A stretch of 64,000 nt of DNA from Fictibacillus nanhaiensis. GTDB taxonomy: Bacteria; Bacillota; Bacilli; Bacillales; Fictibacillaceae. How positions within the stretch are numbered: position 1 is the first letter of the stretch; the number at the start of each line of letters is the position of its first letter. The notes beneath the pieces were generated by a model, which was not told the origin of the DNA, searched no databases, and worked only from the letters and a program-made list of their open reading frames with translations. The DNA lies in the NCBI GenBank assembly GCA_016401345.1, contig JAEACG010000001.1, positions 1,443,202 through 1,507,201 on the forward strand. The letters are read 5' to 3'. The position numbers and the translations under genes are program-made. Shown piece after piece: positions 8,243 to 15,950 of the stretch.

Positions 8243-9259
8243 TTAGTTAATCTTCTTATAGTCTTTACTTCGAATGGTTATCATGTAAGAATCACCTTTC
8301 ACTTTTGCTTGCATTTCTTCTGTTTTCAGGTATTCTTCAATGACCTTTTCCAGTTCTTTCGCATGTTCTTTCGCATCAGGCTCAGAGCTTTTTAACGAGG
8401 TTTTAAAAATGATCTCTGGTGACGGGTAAACGGAATAAGCTAAGCCCGTTACCTTATATACCTTTTTACCCATCAACTCATCCCCGACCAATCCTAGAAT
8501 TTCCGACCATCTACTATCTTGGTCTCTTTTTTTCATATTTACTTTTTTGAATTCAACGGTGTAAGATTCATCTGTCTTTGTTTTTAAAATGCTTTGAACA
8601 TCCTGTTCGATTTTAGACATCCTCGTATCCGTATCGGGGATATCGATAATTACCACTTTTTTATCAGAATTTAGACCAAGCCCTGCTAGTTGATACTTTT
8701 TATACACACCATCAAGAGCTGTTAATAGGTCACTCTCTTTCTTGAATCTCTCCTCCTGTTCTGGAGTTGTTTCATCTTTTCGCTCTTCATATTTCTTTAC
8801 CTGAACTGAGTAAGCATCATAATCTCGGGTCTTAAGCAAGCTTAACGCCATAGATTCGACTTCATCTTTAATCTTGTTAAAATAGGAAGCGGATCCCTCT
8901 ATAACGATTAAAACTTCTTTCTTTCCTTGGTACGAAACACCTACACTACCAACTTTGTACCCTTTTCTCATGAATTCCTCACTCATGACCATAACGATGT
9001 CTTTAGATTCAAAGAACTGTCCTAAGTAAGGCAGTTTAGACGCCACCTTTGCCATCGCAGGTGAAACGAAGGCTGAACCGATAAGTATAGCAAAAAGCAA
9101 AACTGCTGCACTCATGAAATAGATGAATTTGTTTTTCTTTTTGGGACTTCGTTTTTGTATACGGTTTTGAATCTTATGCTCTAATGTTTCATCAAATGTA
9201 ATGTCGTTAAGAACCGTATCAGTCATACTTTTTCTCAACTTTTTCAATTTATCTTCCAT
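8243..9259 (-). CDS. membrane anti-sigma factor (DUF4179/DUF4030-like)
   Basis: The gene follows an ECF sigma factor and overlaps its 3' end, as expected for a partner that sequesters the sigma factor at the membrane. I chose the ATG at 9259 (MEDKLKKLRKS) because GAGGTG lies 6 bases before it. A cytoplasmic N-terminal part of about 45 residues is followed by one membrane helix, and then by the GSAFVSPAMA motif shared with the anti-sigma at 12509. The long extracytoplasmic part has repeated Lys- and Glu-rich DUF4030-like segments (YDAYSVQVKKY, DESYTVEFKKV). The signal sensed is unknown. Confidence 0.75.
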   Translation of the reverse strand: MEDKLKKLRKSMTDTVLNDITFDETLEHKIQNRIQKRSPKKKNKFIYFMSAAVLLFAILIGSAFVSPAMAKVASKLPYLGQFFESKDIVMVMSEEFMRKGYKVGSVGVSYQGKKEVLIVIEGSASYFNKIKDEVESMALSLLKTRDYDAYSVQVKKYEERKDETTPEQEERFKKESDLLTALDGVYKKYQLAGLGLNSDKKVVIIDIPDTDTRMSKIEQDVQSILKTKTDESYTVEFKKVNMKKRDQDSRWSEILGLVGDELMGKKVYKVTGLAYSVYPSPEIIFKTSLKSSEPDAKEHAKELEKVIEEYLKTEEMQAKVKGDSYMITIRSKDYKKIN

Positions 9260-9824
9260 CTTCCACACCTCTTTCGTACATCTGCTTAATGAGCTCTCTG
9301 CCTCTATGCAATCTTGTTTTCACGGTGTTTGCATTTATGGATAATAACGTACTTATATCTTCAATTTTTAGATTTTCAAAGTAATATAGGAAAATAACTT
9401 CTCTGTATTTAAGAGGCAAAGCGAGAACTTTTAACGAAATTTCTTTTTCTTCCGACTTTTTGATTAATAAATCTTCTGGTGTACCGTCTTTCGAAAAATA
9501 ATGATCGAATAAGGACTGCGTGATTTTCTTGTACTTATATGCTTTCGATTTCATAACATCTTTGCATCTGTTCGTCGTGATCCGATAGATCCACGTTTTG
9601 ATAGATGATTCTTCACGGAACGTGTCCAGTTTCTTATAACAGCTGATAAACACATCTTGCGTAATATCTTCTGCCAGGTTTTTATCTCTTACATACGAAT
9701 AGGAAAGCCATAAGACACTTTGTCCGTACTCTCTCATTAAGCTGTTTAGCGTGAGTTCATCTTGTTTTACGAATTTTAATGCGGTCTGATTTCTTTCAGC
9801 AGACTTTTTCTTTTTATTAATCAA
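9249..9824 (-). CDS. ECF sigma-70 family RNA polymerase sigma factor
   Basis: The sigma-2 region is visible (YGQSVLWLSYSYVRDKNLAE and DITQDVFISCYKKLDTFREE), as is the sigma-4 region (LPLKYREVIFLYYFENLKIE, INANTVKTRLHRGRELIKQ). These bind core polymerase and the -10 and -35 elements. I prefer the TTG start at 9824 (INKKKKSAERNQ), because AAAAGGAGGG sits 6 bases before it. The product is then 191 residues. It is translationally coupled to the anti-sigma gene. Such pairs usually control their own operon and a few envelope genes; targets are not evident here. Confidence 0.85.
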   Translation of the reverse strand: MINKKKKSAERNQTALKFVKQDELTLNSLMREYGQSVLWLSYSYVRDKNLAEDITQDVFISCYKKLDTFREESSIKTWIYRITTNRCKDVMKSKAYKYKKITQSLFDHYFSKDGTPEDLLIKKSEEKEISLKVLALPLKYREVIFLYYFENLKIEDISTLLSINANTVKTRLHRGRELIKQMYERGVEDGR

Positions 9825-9933
9825 AATCGTCCCTCCTTTTCTATACATTTATAGACGACACTTTTTCCAAACGGTTTTATATTTAACAAAATTTTTATGT
9901 AAGGAACAAAATCGCTAACGCGGCTTTATGCAG

Positions 9934-9957
9934 TCCCATTTCACTTGGGATTTTTTT
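9934..9957 (+). terminator. terminator-like hairpin, plus-strand orientation
   Basis: TCCCA, a short loop and TGGGA are followed by seven T on the plus strand. No plus-strand gene leads into it, so its role is unclear. Confidence 0.4.
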
Positions 9958-9965
9958 CGCTTAAA

Positions 9966-10118
9966 TCATAGTGGCCCACAGCTTGGACATTGGATTTTTA
10001 CTTCTTCCACTTTCTTTTTGTCTAGCCCAAATTTAGCCACGACAAAATCAGGAAAATCATCTTCTTCATGACAATCCTTGCAAGTAAATGTGACTGTTTT
10101 TATTATAAGGACAATTAT
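9966..10118 (-). pseudogene. zinc-ribbon mini-protein with a damaged start
   Basis: About 48 codons on the minus strand encode a zinc-ribbon-like peptide: TFTCKDCHEEDD, then VKIQCPSCGPL and a stop, giving two CxxC pairs. A strong AAAGGAG lies upstream, but the GTG next to it is out of frame by one base (GTGAAATAA), and the frame itself offers only ATA or ATT to begin. A lost A in the AAA run would explain this. It is either a recently broken gene or one with a rare start codon. It fills much of the gap between 9825 and 10301. Confidence 0.4.
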
Positions 10119-10162
10119 TTCACAATCTCCTTTACACTAACATAAATAAATATTTATTTTGA

Positions 10163-10248
10163 AGTGAGTTACTCCACAATCTGGCCCGTTTCAAAAAGAA
10201 AGGGTACATTTCTTATTACAGAAATGCACCCGATTGTTGAATAATTCT
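10163..10248. repeat. long version of the palindromic repeat
   Basis: ACTCCACAATCTGGCCCG at the left end is mirrored by CCGATTGTTGAATAAT at the right end. An inner hairpin (ACATTTC/GAAATGC) lies around 10208-10225. Confidence 0.5.
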
Positions 10249-10301
10249 ATGGATAGTATTTATCTTAATTAGTCTATGAAAAGGGCAATAATTTCGGAAG
10301 G

Positions 10302-10652
10302 TTACCGAAGACCTTCTTCTTCTAAACCCTTTAAATAAACTGTTGTAAACATTTTGAGAAAATATGAATCTTCCTCAAAATATTTTTTGAAGCCCTCTAA
10401 TACATTGTCTTGAAATTTTTTATCTCCTACCCAAATTGGCATAGCACCTAAATCACTTTCAAATTGTTTAAGTACCAAATCCAACGTATCATCAGAAAAG
10501 GAATCTCTGTTTTCTTCTAACCATTCCAACCATTCCTTTACAATTTCATTATTTGTGGTTGGTTTTCCATTTAAAACGAATTCCTCTATATCGGTTAATA
10601 TAATTGATGAAAAATAATCCAATGTAAACTCAGCAAAATCTCTTATATTCAC
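10302..10652 (-). CDS. acidic hypothetical protein (116 aa)
   Basis: The gene starts with GTG (MNIRDFAEFTL) behind AAAGGAAAGGA. The product is soluble, mostly helical and acidic (VKEWLEWLEENRDSFSDDT, YLKGLEEEGLR). I do not recognise a family. Its small size, acidity and isolation in a cargo interval between SpoVR copies C and D resemble an orphan immunity gene, but there is no direct evidence for that. A palindromic repeat lies just upstream at 10722. Confidence 0.55.
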   Translation of the reverse strand: MNIRDFAEFTLDYFSSIILTDIEEFVLNGKPTTNNEIVKEWLEWLEENRDSFSDDTLDLVLKQFESDLGAMPIWVGDKKFQDNVLEGFKKYFEEDSYFLKMFTTVYLKGLEEEGLR

Positions 10653-10721
10653 TAAAAAGGTTCCTTTCCTTTTACTAATTTTACTTTAGTTTAACCTAAA
10701 GGTATGTGCTTAAGTAACACT

Positions 10722-10757
10722 TTTCTTATTCCACAATCCTGCTACGTTTGTGGAATT
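10722..10757. repeat. short palindromic repeat (best copy)
   Basis: TTATTCCACAA and TTGTGGAATTAA form a near-perfect hairpin around TCCTGCTACG. This is the clearest member of a dispersed family in this island. Confidence 0.6.
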
Positions 10758-10794
10758 AAGTCATTACTTAAGTATTTAAGGTCTTTGAAAAACT

Positions 10795-10888
10795 TCGCAC
10801 CATCTTGCCTAATCAACTTTTCATGAAGGTTATTACAGCGTTCTTTGATGTCTTTAAATATTTGAAGAACCAAGTAGGCAGGATTTAC
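10795..10888 (-). pseudogene. spoVR: SpoVR C-terminal fragment (internal piece)
   Basis: About 94 bp match the stretch of the intact 3' copies that encodes the region around [14 protein letters not shown] (compare 2431-2510). There is no attachment core and no downstream part. It is a sixth trace of the same gene in this island. Confidence 0.7.
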
Positions 10889-10901
10889 ATTGTGAATCTG
10901 A

Positions 10902-11351
10902 CTAAGTAAAATTTGCTCCCCATAACATATGCTGAAACAATATAAATAGAGTGGTTAAAGAAGAGCTAATCATTAGTAAAACAGGCACAGTACGATTTGC
11001 TTTCACCTTAAGAATTGTGTGAAAGTATACAAAGAAAGCGATAAATGTCACCACATAATAAACCCAAAACATAGGATAAATTGATAATGGACCTAAAAAG
11101 AAGCATAAAACAGCTATATGAAGACAAAAAGCTAAAATCGATACTAGCACCCACCTCGATCGCTTCTCTCTTGCTTGAAAAGCTCCAGTTAAAGCCATAG
11201 CTGTTGCTGCTATTATTAAGAATATAAGGGACCATTCAAATAAATAAAATAAATTTTCATAATCAACTGCAAGCAGATAGCCAATAAAGGATAGTGGAAT
11301 GATAGCCATCAAAAGTATTAAACTCACTCGGATAAAAATAACTGGGTTCAA
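10902..11351 (-). CDS. multi-pass membrane protein (about 150 aa)
   Basis: Five hydrophobic segments span most of the protein (near residues 5-25, 35-53, 66-87, 92-115 and 123-145). Short polar loops separate them (QAREKRSRW, KVKANRT). No family is recognised. I prefer a TTG start at 11351 (MNPVIFIRVSLI), because AAAAAGGTGG lies at the right distance. A GTG four codons upstream would overlap that ribosome site. The gene reads toward the spoVR fragment at 10795. Confidence 0.6.
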   Translation of the reverse strand: MNPVIFIRVSLILLMAIIPLSFIGYLLAVDYENLFYLFEWSLIFLIIAATAMALTGAFQAREKRSRWVLVSILAFCLHIAVLCFFLGPLSIYPMFWVYYVVTFIAFFVYFHTILKVKANRTVPVLLMISSSLTTLFILFQHMLWGANFT

Positions 11352-11442
11352 GATACTTCCCACCTTTTTAGTTTTTCAAATCATATTTCCTTTATTATAC
11401 ATTTTATTACGAGATTTACTTTCTATTAGTTTTGAAACACTC

Positions 11443-11478
11443 TTCCACGATTCTGCTCGTTATCTAAATAAGAGTAAC
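11443..11478. repeat. short palindromic repeat (degenerate)
   Basis: CTCTTCCACGATTCTGCTCG followed by ATCTAAATAAGAG is a diverged member of the family best seen at 10722. Confidence 0.35.
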
Positions 11479-11528
11479 AATATTTATGGTAATATTATCA
11501 AATAGGCAATTAAGGAGGGCTTGCTCTA

Positions 11529-11699
11529 GTGGTAAATATTATAATCATACTTGTAATAGCTTTTTCTATGTTCGCTTCTATTGCTGCTTGGCTTAATACA
11601 CAGACCATTCTAAGAGAATTATCAGATATAAAGAGGAAATTAGGAATTAAAGAAGTCTCAAAAACTTCCTTCTTAGACAAAGACCTTGATAATGATTAA
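11529..11699 (+). CDS. small single-helix membrane protein (56 aa)
   Basis: A GTG start follows AAGGAGGG by about 11 bases. The product starts with a hydrophobic helix (VNIIIILVIAFSMFASIAAW) and continues with a charged tail (LRELSDIKRKLGIKEVSK). This shape is common among small Bacillus membrane peptides of unknown role. It precedes the sigma factor at 11986 on the same strand, separated by a terminator-like hairpin at 11888. Confidence 0.5.
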   Translation: MVNIIIILVIAFSMFASIAAWLNTQTILRELSDIKRKLGIKEVSKTSFLDKDLDND

Positions 11700-11887
11700 C
11701 CAAACTCAGATTCACTTATCATTGGTATTTGGGACAATATACTGGCGTAATTAACTCATTCTTGAATTATTAGTTATCATTTGAATATTGATAGTTCGAG
11801 CCTGGGAAAGAGCTTAAAATTGAAATGATGGAACGTAAAGTCAAGACTCTTAAAGAAAATAAATATTAATCATACTTTTAACGAGAT

Positions 11888-11916
11888 TGGGGGATAGGTA
11901 TTCCCCCATTTTTTTA
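11888..11916 (+). terminator. rho-independent terminator
   Basis: TGGGGGA and TCCCCCA form a hairpin followed by seven T, upstream of the ECF sigma gene. Confidence 0.8.
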
Positions 11917-11985
11917 TGGGAAGAAAATGAAACGAAATGAGTCAGTTGAATGTCTAACTGTTGTCTGAGGAAAGGAGACACGTAA

Positions 11986-12516
11986 ATGTTCAGAACAAAC
12001 ACAGTTGAAAAAGCAAAAAAAGGAGATCAAAAGGCATTTATGCAGCTGATAGATACTGAAAAAGAAAAACTGTATCGTATGGCTTATTTGTATGTGAAAA
12101 ATGAAAGTGATGCACTGGATATTGTTCAAGATACGATTTATAAAGCCTTTGTATCTATTAATAATATTAAAGATGTATCGTATTTTTCTACCTGGATAAC
12201 ACGGATATTAATCAACACTTCATTAGATTTTATTAAGAAGAAAAAGAAAATAGTGCCTATCGATCAAGAGTTCTTAGAGAGGATTGGAGAAGATACTCAA
12301 ACATCGATTATTGAAGAAAGATTAGATTTATTACAAGCTATAAATAACTTGGATGAAAAATACAAAACGGTTGTCATACTTAGGTATTATCAAGATTTTT
12401 CAATTAAACAAATAGCAGGTATTCTTGATTATCCAGAAGGAACCGTTAAAACAACGTTACACCGAGCAATCAATAAATTAAAGACCGAGATTAAGGAGGT
12501 ATGCATTAATGAATAA
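11986..12516 (+). CDS. ECF sigma-70 family RNA polymerase sigma factor
   Basis: The 176-residue protein has sigma-2 (LYRMAYLYVKNESDALDIVQ, DTIYKAFVSI) and sigma-4 (LDEKYKTVVILRYYQDFSIK, YPEGTVKTTLHRAINKLK) motifs. AGGAAAGGAG precedes the ATG. The last codons overlap the anti-sigma gene by 8 bases, so the two are coupled. It resembles SigV- and SigM-like ECF factors, which respond to envelope stress, although the trigger here is unknown. It is the second sigma/anti-sigma pair of the island and reads the opposite way to the pair at 8.2-9.8 kb. Confidence 0.85.
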   Translation: MFRTNTVEKAKKGDQKAFMQLIDTEKEKLYRMAYLYVKNESDALDIVQDTIYKAFVSINNIKDVSYFSTWITRILINTSLDFIKKKKKIVPIDQEFLERIGEDTQTSIIEERLDLLQAINNLDEKYKTVVILRYYQDFSIKQIAGILDYPEGTVKTTLHRAINKLKTEIKEVCINE

Positions 12517-13840
12517 TCAATCAAATGACATCAATAATGCTATTCAAGAAATATCTATACCTCTCGATAAACTTAATAAAACTATTGAATTAGGAGTAAA
12601 GAGAGGACAAGCGAATCTTACCAAACCTAAAAGAAGGTTTTACCCCCTATTAGGAATCGCTTCAGTAACAACATTCTTAGTTATTGGATCTGCTTTTGTT
12701 TCTCCAGCCATGGCAAATGTATTATCATCCATTCCAGGTTTCAAGTCTGTATTTGAATTTGCTGGAGATAACGGACTTGAAATTGCGAGCAAAAAAGGTT
12801 TATCACAAAAAGTTGGTCAATCAGATACAGATAAGGATATTAAGCTGACCATACAAGATGTATTTTATGATGGTACACGTTTATCAATCGGGTATACACA
12901 AGAGTCTTCTCGTACGGTTCAAGAACTAGGAGAACTGGACTTAAGAGTAAATGAAAAGAAAATCAATTTTGCAGACAGTAGATCTGGTGAATTTGTTTCA
13001 GATAAGCATTATGCTGGTGTAATTAATATTAGTCCTACTGAAGAGTTACCTGAAACCTTTGAGTTAACAATCGGAATTAACAATATAGGAACAGAAACTG
13101 GTGATTGGGATTTTAAGATTCCTGTTGAAAAATCAAATGAGCAAGTAAAGACTATTCGTCCAGAGAAAACATTAGTATATAAGGATACGAAACTTACAGT
13201 GAAGTCTATTAAAGTGGGACCAGCAGGAGTGAAACTGTCTGTGACAGTATCTTCTCCTATTGGAGAAGACCCACTCAACATTGATGGTAGTCATCTGAAA
13301 ATCAACTTACTCGACTCTAAAGGAATGGCTCTCACTCAGCTGGATGGGTCAGGTTCTGGAGAAGAAAAAGACAATAGATCCGTTATGGAGATGGAATATA
13401 GATTCGCTCCTTTGAAGAAAACTACAAGCCATTTAACAGTAAGTCCATTTCTTATTCCAATTCCAAAAGAGATGCCTTCCGAACTTTCGGCACCATTAGA
13501 AAAAAATCAGTTGCCAATTATATTAGATCAAGGTGATATGGGTAAAATTGTTGTAACAGACATTAAGTATCAAAAAGATAAAACGTTGTTATACTTCAAC
13601 GTTAAAAGTGATTTTGAGTATGATGGAAATATGAATCTTAATCGTATATGGATTGAAAATATGGCTGGAACTGATTTAACTCTTAAAACCAAAGGCTATC
13701 CCGAACGAATTAAACAGGATTCGTATGTACAGGAATTTAAACCAGTGGGTACAAATGTACCTTTAAAGGTTCTAACGCTAAAGATGCCTAAACTTGAAAT
13801 TCTAAAGGATTTAGAAATGAAAATACCTATTCAAAAGTAA
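12509..13840 (+). CDS. membrane anti-sigma factor (DUF4179 type)
   Basis: The protein has 443 residues. A cytoplasmic N-terminal part of about 45 residues should hold the sigma-binding region. One membrane helix (about 48-66) follows, and next to it the GSAFVSPAMA motif typical of DUF4179 proteins and shared with the anti-sigma at 8243. The large outer part is beta-rich (IKLTIQDVFYDGTRLSIGYT, IPVEKSNEQVKTIRPEKTL). The start is supported by AAGGAGG 8 bases upstream, inside the sigma gene. It should hold the sigma factor at the membrane until an outside signal releases it. Confidence 0.8.
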   Translation: MNNQSNDINNAIQEISIPLDKLNKTIELGVKRGQANLTKPKRRFYPLLGIASVTTFLVIGSAFVSPAMANVLSSIPGFKSVFEFAGDNGLEIASKKGLSQKVGQSDTDKDIKLTIQDVFYDGTRLSIGYTQESSRTVQELGELDLRVNEKKINFADSRSGEFVSDKHYAGVINISPTEELPETFELTIGINNIGTETGDWDFKIPVEKSNEQVKTIRPEKTLVYKDTKLTVKSIKVGPAGVKLSVTVSSPIGEDPLNIDGSHLKINLLDSKGMALTQLDGSGSGEEKDNRSVMEMEYRFAPLKKTTSHLTVSPFLIPIPKEMPSELSAPLEKNQLPIILDQGDMGKIVVTDIKYQKDKTLLYFNVKSDFEYDGNMNLNRIWIENMAGTDLTLKTKGYPERIKQDSYVQEFKPVGTNVPLKVLTLKMPKLEILKDLEMKIPIQK

Positions 13841-13905
13841 ACAAGCAAAGTACGTTTTTAACGAAGGTTAGAACATTAAACTATAAACCAATGGGGAACT
13901 TAAAT

Positions 13906-14130
13906 ATGAATACTAAGAGAATTGCTGTGATTTTTCTTTATGCCTATATACTCGGTCTAGGGTTAGCTATTATCTTCACTCCTATTTCTACGACGTTTAA
14001 TGAAGGTAACGGTGTTTCAACCACAAACTATAAAGAACCAATGGAGTATATTGTTTTAGTATTTCGAATTGCTTTCATTACTGGATTTATCGGGGTAGTT
14101 GGTTGCGTTTTTTTCAAAAGAATTAAATAA
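13906..14130 (+). CDS. small two-helix membrane protein (74 aa)
   Basis: Two membrane helices (about residues 4-24 and 49-69) flank a polar stretch with TTNYKEPMEY. I prefer the ATG at 13906 (MNTKRIAVIFLY), because ATGGGGA lies at the right distance before it. A start at 13891 would put that sequence inside the gene. It follows the anti-sigma gene by about 65 bp on the same strand and could belong to the same operon, perhaps as a target or an extra sensor part. No family recognised. Confidence 0.55.
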   Translation: MNTKRIAVIFLYAYILGLGLAIIFTPISTTFNEGNGVSTTNYKEPMEYIVLVFRIAFITGFIGVVGCVFFKRIK

Positions 14131-14145
14131 TCCTCAAATCCTCAA

Positions 14146-14172
14146 CAAAAAGCACGCCAGCAGCGTGCTTTT
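14146..14172. terminator. bidirectional terminator at the end of SpoVR copy D
   Basis: Same AAAAGCACGC/GCGTGCTTTT hairpin as at 1941 and 5435, here between the plus-strand membrane gene and the minus-strand cassette. Confidence 0.85.
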
Positions 14173-14202
14173 CCCTATTCGTTTTTAATCACTTGTTTAA
14201 TT

Positions 14203-14841
14203 TTAAAGGTACTTCCGATGCACCGTCTTCCCATCAAACGTAAACAAAACGGGCTTCTGCTCAATCCTTGTCTCCATATGAACAGGACGTCCCCACAGGT
14301 GATGAAGATGTGGCAATACCTTCTCCAGATACTTTACATCGAGCTCCATATCTTCATAGTTATGATTGAGGTATAGCTCCCCGTTCTTCATGTAATCAGC
14401 ATCGTTTACTGTGATATACGGAAAACCTCCGTTTACCCTCATATTAACTAGCTGGTCACGGACTTCCTCCCACTGCTTGTCGACAATTTTGTATTCCTTG
14501 CCTTGCTTCTGGAAGAGGTACATGTCTTCCCGCTGTGCTAAATCTTTCGTTAGATAGTTTCGGATAAACGACATGTCTGATTCTAGTTCACGAACCTCAA
14601 ATATCTTCTCACGTCCCGATCCAGGCTTTACTCCCTGTCGCAGCAATTCTTCATCTGGGTTATTATAGCGTTCTTCGATGTCTTTAAATATTTGAAGACC
14701 TAAGTAGTAAGGATTTATGGATGTCGTCGAAGGCTGTACAACGCCCGCGTTTAATTTAGCGAACTCAATCGTCTCATGAGAGGTTAAGTCCATTTCTTGT
14801 AGAATTTTGGCGTGCCAATAGCTAGCCCAGCCTTCCTTCAC
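14203..14841 (-). CDS. spoVR: SpoVR C-terminal segment, copy D
   Basis: The intact 3' half of spoVR opens with a chance GTG ([19 protein letters not shown]) and ends [13 protein letters not shown]. It is the copy nearest to the N-terminal half. It differs from copy C at a handful of residues (Asp and Leu in [10 protein letters not shown], Ile in REKIFEV, Asn in QLVNMRV and HNYED). No ribosome-binding site precedes the GTG, so I do not regard it as an independent gene. Recombination with the core at 27698 would remove about 12.9 kb and rebuild spoVR, but its altered arm may make it a poor substrate. Confidence 0.8.
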   Translation of the reverse strand: MKEGWASYWHAKILQEMDLTSHETIEFAKLNAGVVQPSTTSINPYYLGLQIFKDIEERYNNPDEELLRQGVKPGSGREKIFEVRELESDMSFIRNYLTKDLAQREDMYLFQKQGKEYKIVDKQWEEVRDQLVNMRVNGGFPYITVNDADYMKNGELYLNHNYEDMELDVKYLEKVLPHLHHLWGRPVHMETRIEQKPVLFTFDGKTVHRKYL

Positions 14842-14849
14842 ATAAGGAT
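14825..14849 (-). other. attachment-like site D (altered arm)
   Basis: Core GAAGGCTGGGC is intact (14825-14835). The arm reads ATCCTTATGT and so departs from the other sites at its core-proximal end. Confidence 0.65.
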
Positions 14850-14874
14850 TTCAGAACGGACTAATATAAAGGGA

Positions 14875-15915
14875 CTAATAAACGTTTTCCCCTAAAAAAC
14901 TATTTGCAACTAACTTCTTAGGCTTACGGTTTAGAGGACCTTCCTTATCCCTCATCTGCTTAATCAAATCGAATTTATCGTCAATACAGTATATCTGCCT
15001 ATTTGATTGATAAACCTGAAGTGAATTGTAATAAACAATGTTCTGCACATCCACCATAGGGATGAAATGCCTTTCTGCTCCCAGAAGACCGTTATGAAAA
15101 CTCCGTTCTGCCAAAATAAGTATTAACTCATTTGAAATAGGAAAAGCAATCTCTATACCCTCTGAACCATAACCACTAGTTCCTAGTATCGGATCCTGGT
15201 AATGAGCACGCTTAACAATCGGGTGATCAGAAGTGTAAAAAGGTTGTTCCGTTTTATTTACTCCGATAAACCATATATGAGAAGCAAGAACATCAGCTAA
15301 TCTTAACGGTAATTCTCCAAATATAATGGCAGCATGTTCTAAACTCTCAAATTCATGTTTCTGGGATGCTGTCAAACTTCCAGGTTTGTATTCTTTGTCA
15401 ATAGAAGAAGCAAAGATATCGACCATTGCTTGTGTCATAGATTTTTTCGATTCAATAAACGATTGTCTGAATTCTTTCGAACGAACTATTTGAAAGGCTA
15501 ACATTAGAGATAATTGCTGACATTCATTTTGAGATAGCACTTGTGAGTTAAAAGGAGAAACCATCATCTTATAACGTGCTCTTATCCCGTCTAAGATTTT
15601 TTTAAAATCGCCTTCAATTTGTTCAGAAAAAAATTTCTCTACACTTTGTTCTACTGCATGTTTCATTTCCAATTCAGAAGCAAAGTTGGCTTCGCTTAAG
15701 ATTTCTAATACTTTTTCTTTATCTTCTTGTGTCATAGCGGATTGAACTTCATCATAAGGAATGTCATAAAAATATCCTTCTGATGCAACTTTATTAATGT
15801 TAGCTGGAAATTTCCTATCTAACTCCTTATCGTACACCCATAATTGTTCTTTACTATTGGCGAAGTATTTCAGATACGATTTAGGTACATAATGTTGATT
15901 TTTTACTTTCTCCAA
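14875..15915 (-). CDS. DUF4238 family protein
   Basis: The 346-residue protein begins with the signature of DUF4238 (KNQHYVPKSYLKYFANSKEQ and then LWVYDK), and a later block reads WFIGVNKTEQPFYTSDHPIV. The biochemical role of the family is unknown; members are common in mobile and defence-rich regions. The protein is soluble. It is followed upstream on the same strand, after a 35-bp gap, by the 253-residue gene at 15951, so the two probably form one transcript. The gene ends about 25 bp before SpoVR cassette D. Confidence 0.75.
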   Translation of the reverse strand: MEKVKNQHYVPKSYLKYFANSKEQLWVYDKELDRKFPANINKVASEGYFYDIPYDEVQSAMTQEDKEKVLEILSEANFASELEMKHAVEQSVEKFFSEQIEGDFKKILDGIRARYKMMVSPFNSQVLSQNECQQLSLMLAFQIVRSKEFRQSFIESKKSMTQAMVDIFASSIDKEYKPGSLTASQKHEFESLEHAAIIFGELPLRLADVLASHIWFIGVNKTEQPFYTSDHPIVKRAHYQDPILGTSGYGSEGIEIAFPISNELILILAERSFHNGLLGAERHFIPMVDVQNIVYYNSLQVYQSNRQIYCIDDKFDLIKQMRDKEGPLNRKPKKLVANSFLGENVY

Positions 15916-15950
15916 AATAAATACCTTCCTTATTCTTCTGTAAATTTCAC

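Larger units (their letters stand above)
14146..14849 (-). repeat. about 700-bp SpoVR 3' cassette, copy D
   Basis: Same extent and order as copies B and C. Its outer arm is altered (ATCCTTATGT instead of ATCCTTAGGA). Confidence 0.85.

Noticed and set aside
14203..14841. The frame opening with GTG as an independent 212-residue gene
   Set aside because: No ribosome-binding site or promoter; the GTG arises only from a changed arm base, and copies B and C have no start codon there.
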